Below, one piece after another: positions 4,116 through 5,521 of a DNA stretch of 5,521 nucleotides (the stretch's first letter is position 1; every line of letters begins with the position of its first letter). The translations under genes were made by a program, and so were the position numbers. This DNA is from Erysipelotrichaceae bacterium (GTDB lineage: Bacteria > Bacillota_I > Bacilli_A > Erysipelotrichales > Erysipelotrichaceae): positions 1-5,521 of the forward strand of contig JAFWKS010000028.1 of the NCBI GenBank assembly GCA_017511325.1, in the 5' to 3' direction. The notes beneath the pieces are model-generated. The model made no database searches. It was not told the origin of the DNA and saw nothing but the letters and a program-made list of their open reading frames with translations.

Positions 4116-5521
4116 ATGTTTGATCAAATGAGTCTATACCCAGAAACAAATTCTAGGCGAATCGCTCTTTCTCAGGACGGCATGTGGAATTTCCGCTTTG
4201 ATCCAGAATCAATTGGAGAAAAGGAAAAATGGATGAATCGTCTCGATTCATCCATTTCTATTCCCGTGCCTGCGAGCTTTGCAGATCTGTTCACGGATCA
4301 GTACTCAAAAAACTACTGCGGAGATTTCTGGTATGAAAAGGATATCTTTGTACCGGATCTTGAAGGCAGAGTTCAGTTGAGATTTGGCAGTGTCACTCAT
4401 CGCTGCACGATCTATGTCCACGGCGAAGCTGTGACAAGCCATGAAGGAGGATTTCTGCCTGTACTGTGTGATATAACGGATCATGTCAGAAAAGGCGAAA
4501 ACAATCATCTTGCCGTTAAGGCCAACAACGAACTGAATGAATCAAGTCTTCCTTGCGGTGCGATCAAGACCTTAAATGACGGCACCAGGATCGCTGCTCC
4601 GTATTTCGATTTCTTCAACTATGCGGGCATTCAGCGTTCAGTCTATCTGATCATCATTCCTGAAGAACATATCCAGGATTACAATACGGTGATCTCGCTT
4701 GATAAAGATAATGCCTATGTCGATTATGAAGTGTTCACTAACGGTGAAAATGAAGTCGATGTGACTTTATGCGATAAAAAGGGCAACGTTGTTGCCAGAC
4801 AATCAGGCAAAAAAGGCCAATTGAAGGTTGAAAAGCCGCACCTTTGGAAAGTAAGGAATGCTTATCTGTATTCAATGAAGATTGAGATCAGAGATAATGA
4901 AAAACTGATCGACGAATATACATCCAAGATCGGTCTAAGAACAGTGAAGATCGAAGGAACAAAGATTCTGATCAATGGAGAACCGGTCTATCTTAAAGGT
5001 TTTGGCAAACATGAAGATTTCGATATTATCGGAAGAGGCTTCAATTATCCGCTCCTTAAAAGAGATTTTGAATGCATGAAGTGGACTAACGCAAACTGCT
5101 TCCGTACGAGCCACTATCCATATGCGGAGGAATGGTATCAGTTTGCGGATGAGGAAGGCTTTCTGATCATCGATGAAGTGGCAGCTGTAGGCATGATGCG
5201 TTCAACGCACAACTTTGCGGTTGCGGGCATGGGACAGTACACGTACTTCTTTGAAACGCCGACTGTTCCTGAATTGCTGAAGAATCATCTTCTTCAGGTC
5301 GAAGAGATGATCGAAAGAGACAAGAACCATCCTTCGGTATTTGCGTTCTCGCTGTTCAACGAGCCGGAGACGACAAGCACCTGTTCACATGATTACTTTT
5401 CAGAAGTATTCAAAAGAGCGCGGGAGCTCGATCCACAGCATCGTCCAATGACCGGTGCCTTTGAAAAGAACAGCGCTCCGGAAAAATGTCAGTGCTACAT
5501 GCTTTGTGACTTCATGTGCCT
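4116..5521 (+). CDS. uidA: Beta-glucuronidase (glycoside hydrolase family 2), 3' end beyond the window
   Basis: Hydrolyses beta-D-glucuronides to glucuronate and an aglycone by a retaining mechanism; there is no signal peptide, so it acts in the cytoplasm. The 468 complete codons align nearly end to end with my recollection of the E. coli enzyme (603 aa), so about 135 residues are missing. Order: sugar-binding jelly roll (about 10-180) with VPASFADLF, NYCGDFWYEKDIF and FDFFNYAGIQRSVYL (Asp165); immunoglobulin-like domain (about 185-275); then the TIM barrel from INGEPVYLKGFGKHEDF through FRTSHYPYAEEW and IIDEVAAVG. The acid/base is Glu416 in FSLFNEPE. The nucleophile Glu and the carboxylate-binding N-x-K motif would lie past the edge. 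The span from AAVG to the following NHL (residues 360-392) has the same length as in E. coli, which suggests a 'Loop 1' enzyme. It is co-directional with the PTS gene. A perfect 14-bp hairpin lies within codons 38-48. Confidence 0.95.
   Translation, partial: MFDQMSLYPETNSRRIALSQDGMWNFRFDPESIGEKEKWMNRLDSSISIPVPASFADLFTDQYSKNYCGDFWYEKDIFVPDLEGRVQLRFGSVTHRCTIYVHGEAVTSHEGGFLPVLCDITDHVRKGENNHLAVKANNELNESSLPCGAIKTLNDGTRIAAPYFDFFNYAGIQRSVYLIIIPEEHIQDYNTVISLDKDNAYVDYEVFTNGENEVDVTLCDKKGNVVARQSGKKGQLKVEKPHLWKVRNAYLYSMKIEIRDNEKLIDEYTSKIGLRTVKIEGTKILINGEPVYLKGFGKHEDFDIIGRGFNYPLLKRDFECMKWTNANCFRTSHYPYAEEWYQFADEEGFLIIDEVAAVGMMRSTHNFAVAGMGQYTYFFETPTVPELLKNHLLQVEEMIERDKNHPSVFAFSLFNEPETTSTCSHDYFSEVFKRARELDPQHRPMTGAFEKNSAPEKCQCYMLCDFMC
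4227..4257 (+). repeat. Perfect 14-bp inverted repeat with 3-base loop inside uidA
   Basis: AAATGGATGAATCG (4227-4240) and CGATTCATCCATTT (4244-4257) are exact reverse complements separated by TCT. The repeat falls within codons for K-W-M-N-R-L-D-S-S-I-S, about 110 bases after the start codon. In RNA it would form a stable hairpin. Only TTTC follows on the + strand, so it is not a classical terminator. I saw no second copy in the window. Confidence 0.85.

Noticed and set aside
3366..4149. Two open frames on the - strand (3366-3635 and 3769-4149) opposite the EIIC domain
   Set aside because: Their composition is low-complexity (Thr/Ile/Ala-rich, or Asp/Ser/His-rich), as expected when codons of a membrane protein are read in reverse. 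No motif is visible.
4227..4260. Reading the uidA hairpin as a classical Rho-independent terminator
   Set aside because: After the stem the sequence runs into CTATTCCC, with no T-run beyond the stem's own three T residues, and it lies within a continuous, highly conserved coding frame.

Overview
This 5.5-kb window looks like a chromosomal segment of a low-to-mid GC member of the Bacillota, possibly a gut-type lineage such as the Erysipelotrichia. The evidence is purine-rich Shine-Dalgarno sites of AGGAGG type, tightly packed operons, a glucose-superfamily PTS permease, a cre-like site and a microbiome-style beta-glucuronidase. The taxonomic placement is inference, not proven.

Left part (1-1399, + strand): a small operon. 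It opens with the last 58 codons of an S66 (LD-carboxypeptidase / MccF-like) peptidase. The stop of that gene overlaps the start of a 155-residue GNAT acetyltransferase (ATGA). Three bases later begins an unusual 247-residue two-domain protein, with a short inorganic-pyrophosphatase-like domain fused to a low-molecular-weight protein tyrosine phosphatase. A hairpin plus T-run closes the operon, and its stem contains the last stop codon.

Middle (1396-2592, - strand): a 398-residue AraC-family regulator, convergent with the first operon and divergent from the next. The 129-bp divergent intergenic region (2593-2721) holds a perfect TATAAT, a 7+7 AT-rich dyad and a good cre-like (CcpA) site.

Right part (2722-5521, + strand): a PTS EIIBC permease of the beta-glucoside type without a fused EIIA domain. 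After 23 bp comes a beta-glucuronidase (uidA/gusA, GH2), which runs off the window after 468 complete codons with its catalytic acid/base Glu visible. The layout of regulator, divergent promoter, permease and glycosidase reads as an inducible, catabolite-repressed locus for uptake and cleavage of a glucuronide or a glucuronide-containing disaccharide.

The most unusual items are four. One is a perfect 14-bp hairpin buried in the 5' coding part of uidA. The second is the pyrophosphatase-phosphatase fusion with a possible internal start. The third is the pairing of a phosphorylating permease with a glucuronidase. The fourth is an E. coli-length 'Loop 1' in the glucuronidase. I see no tRNA, rRNA, CRISPR array, insertion sequence or clear foreign element. 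No gene-free stretch exceeds 130 bases.
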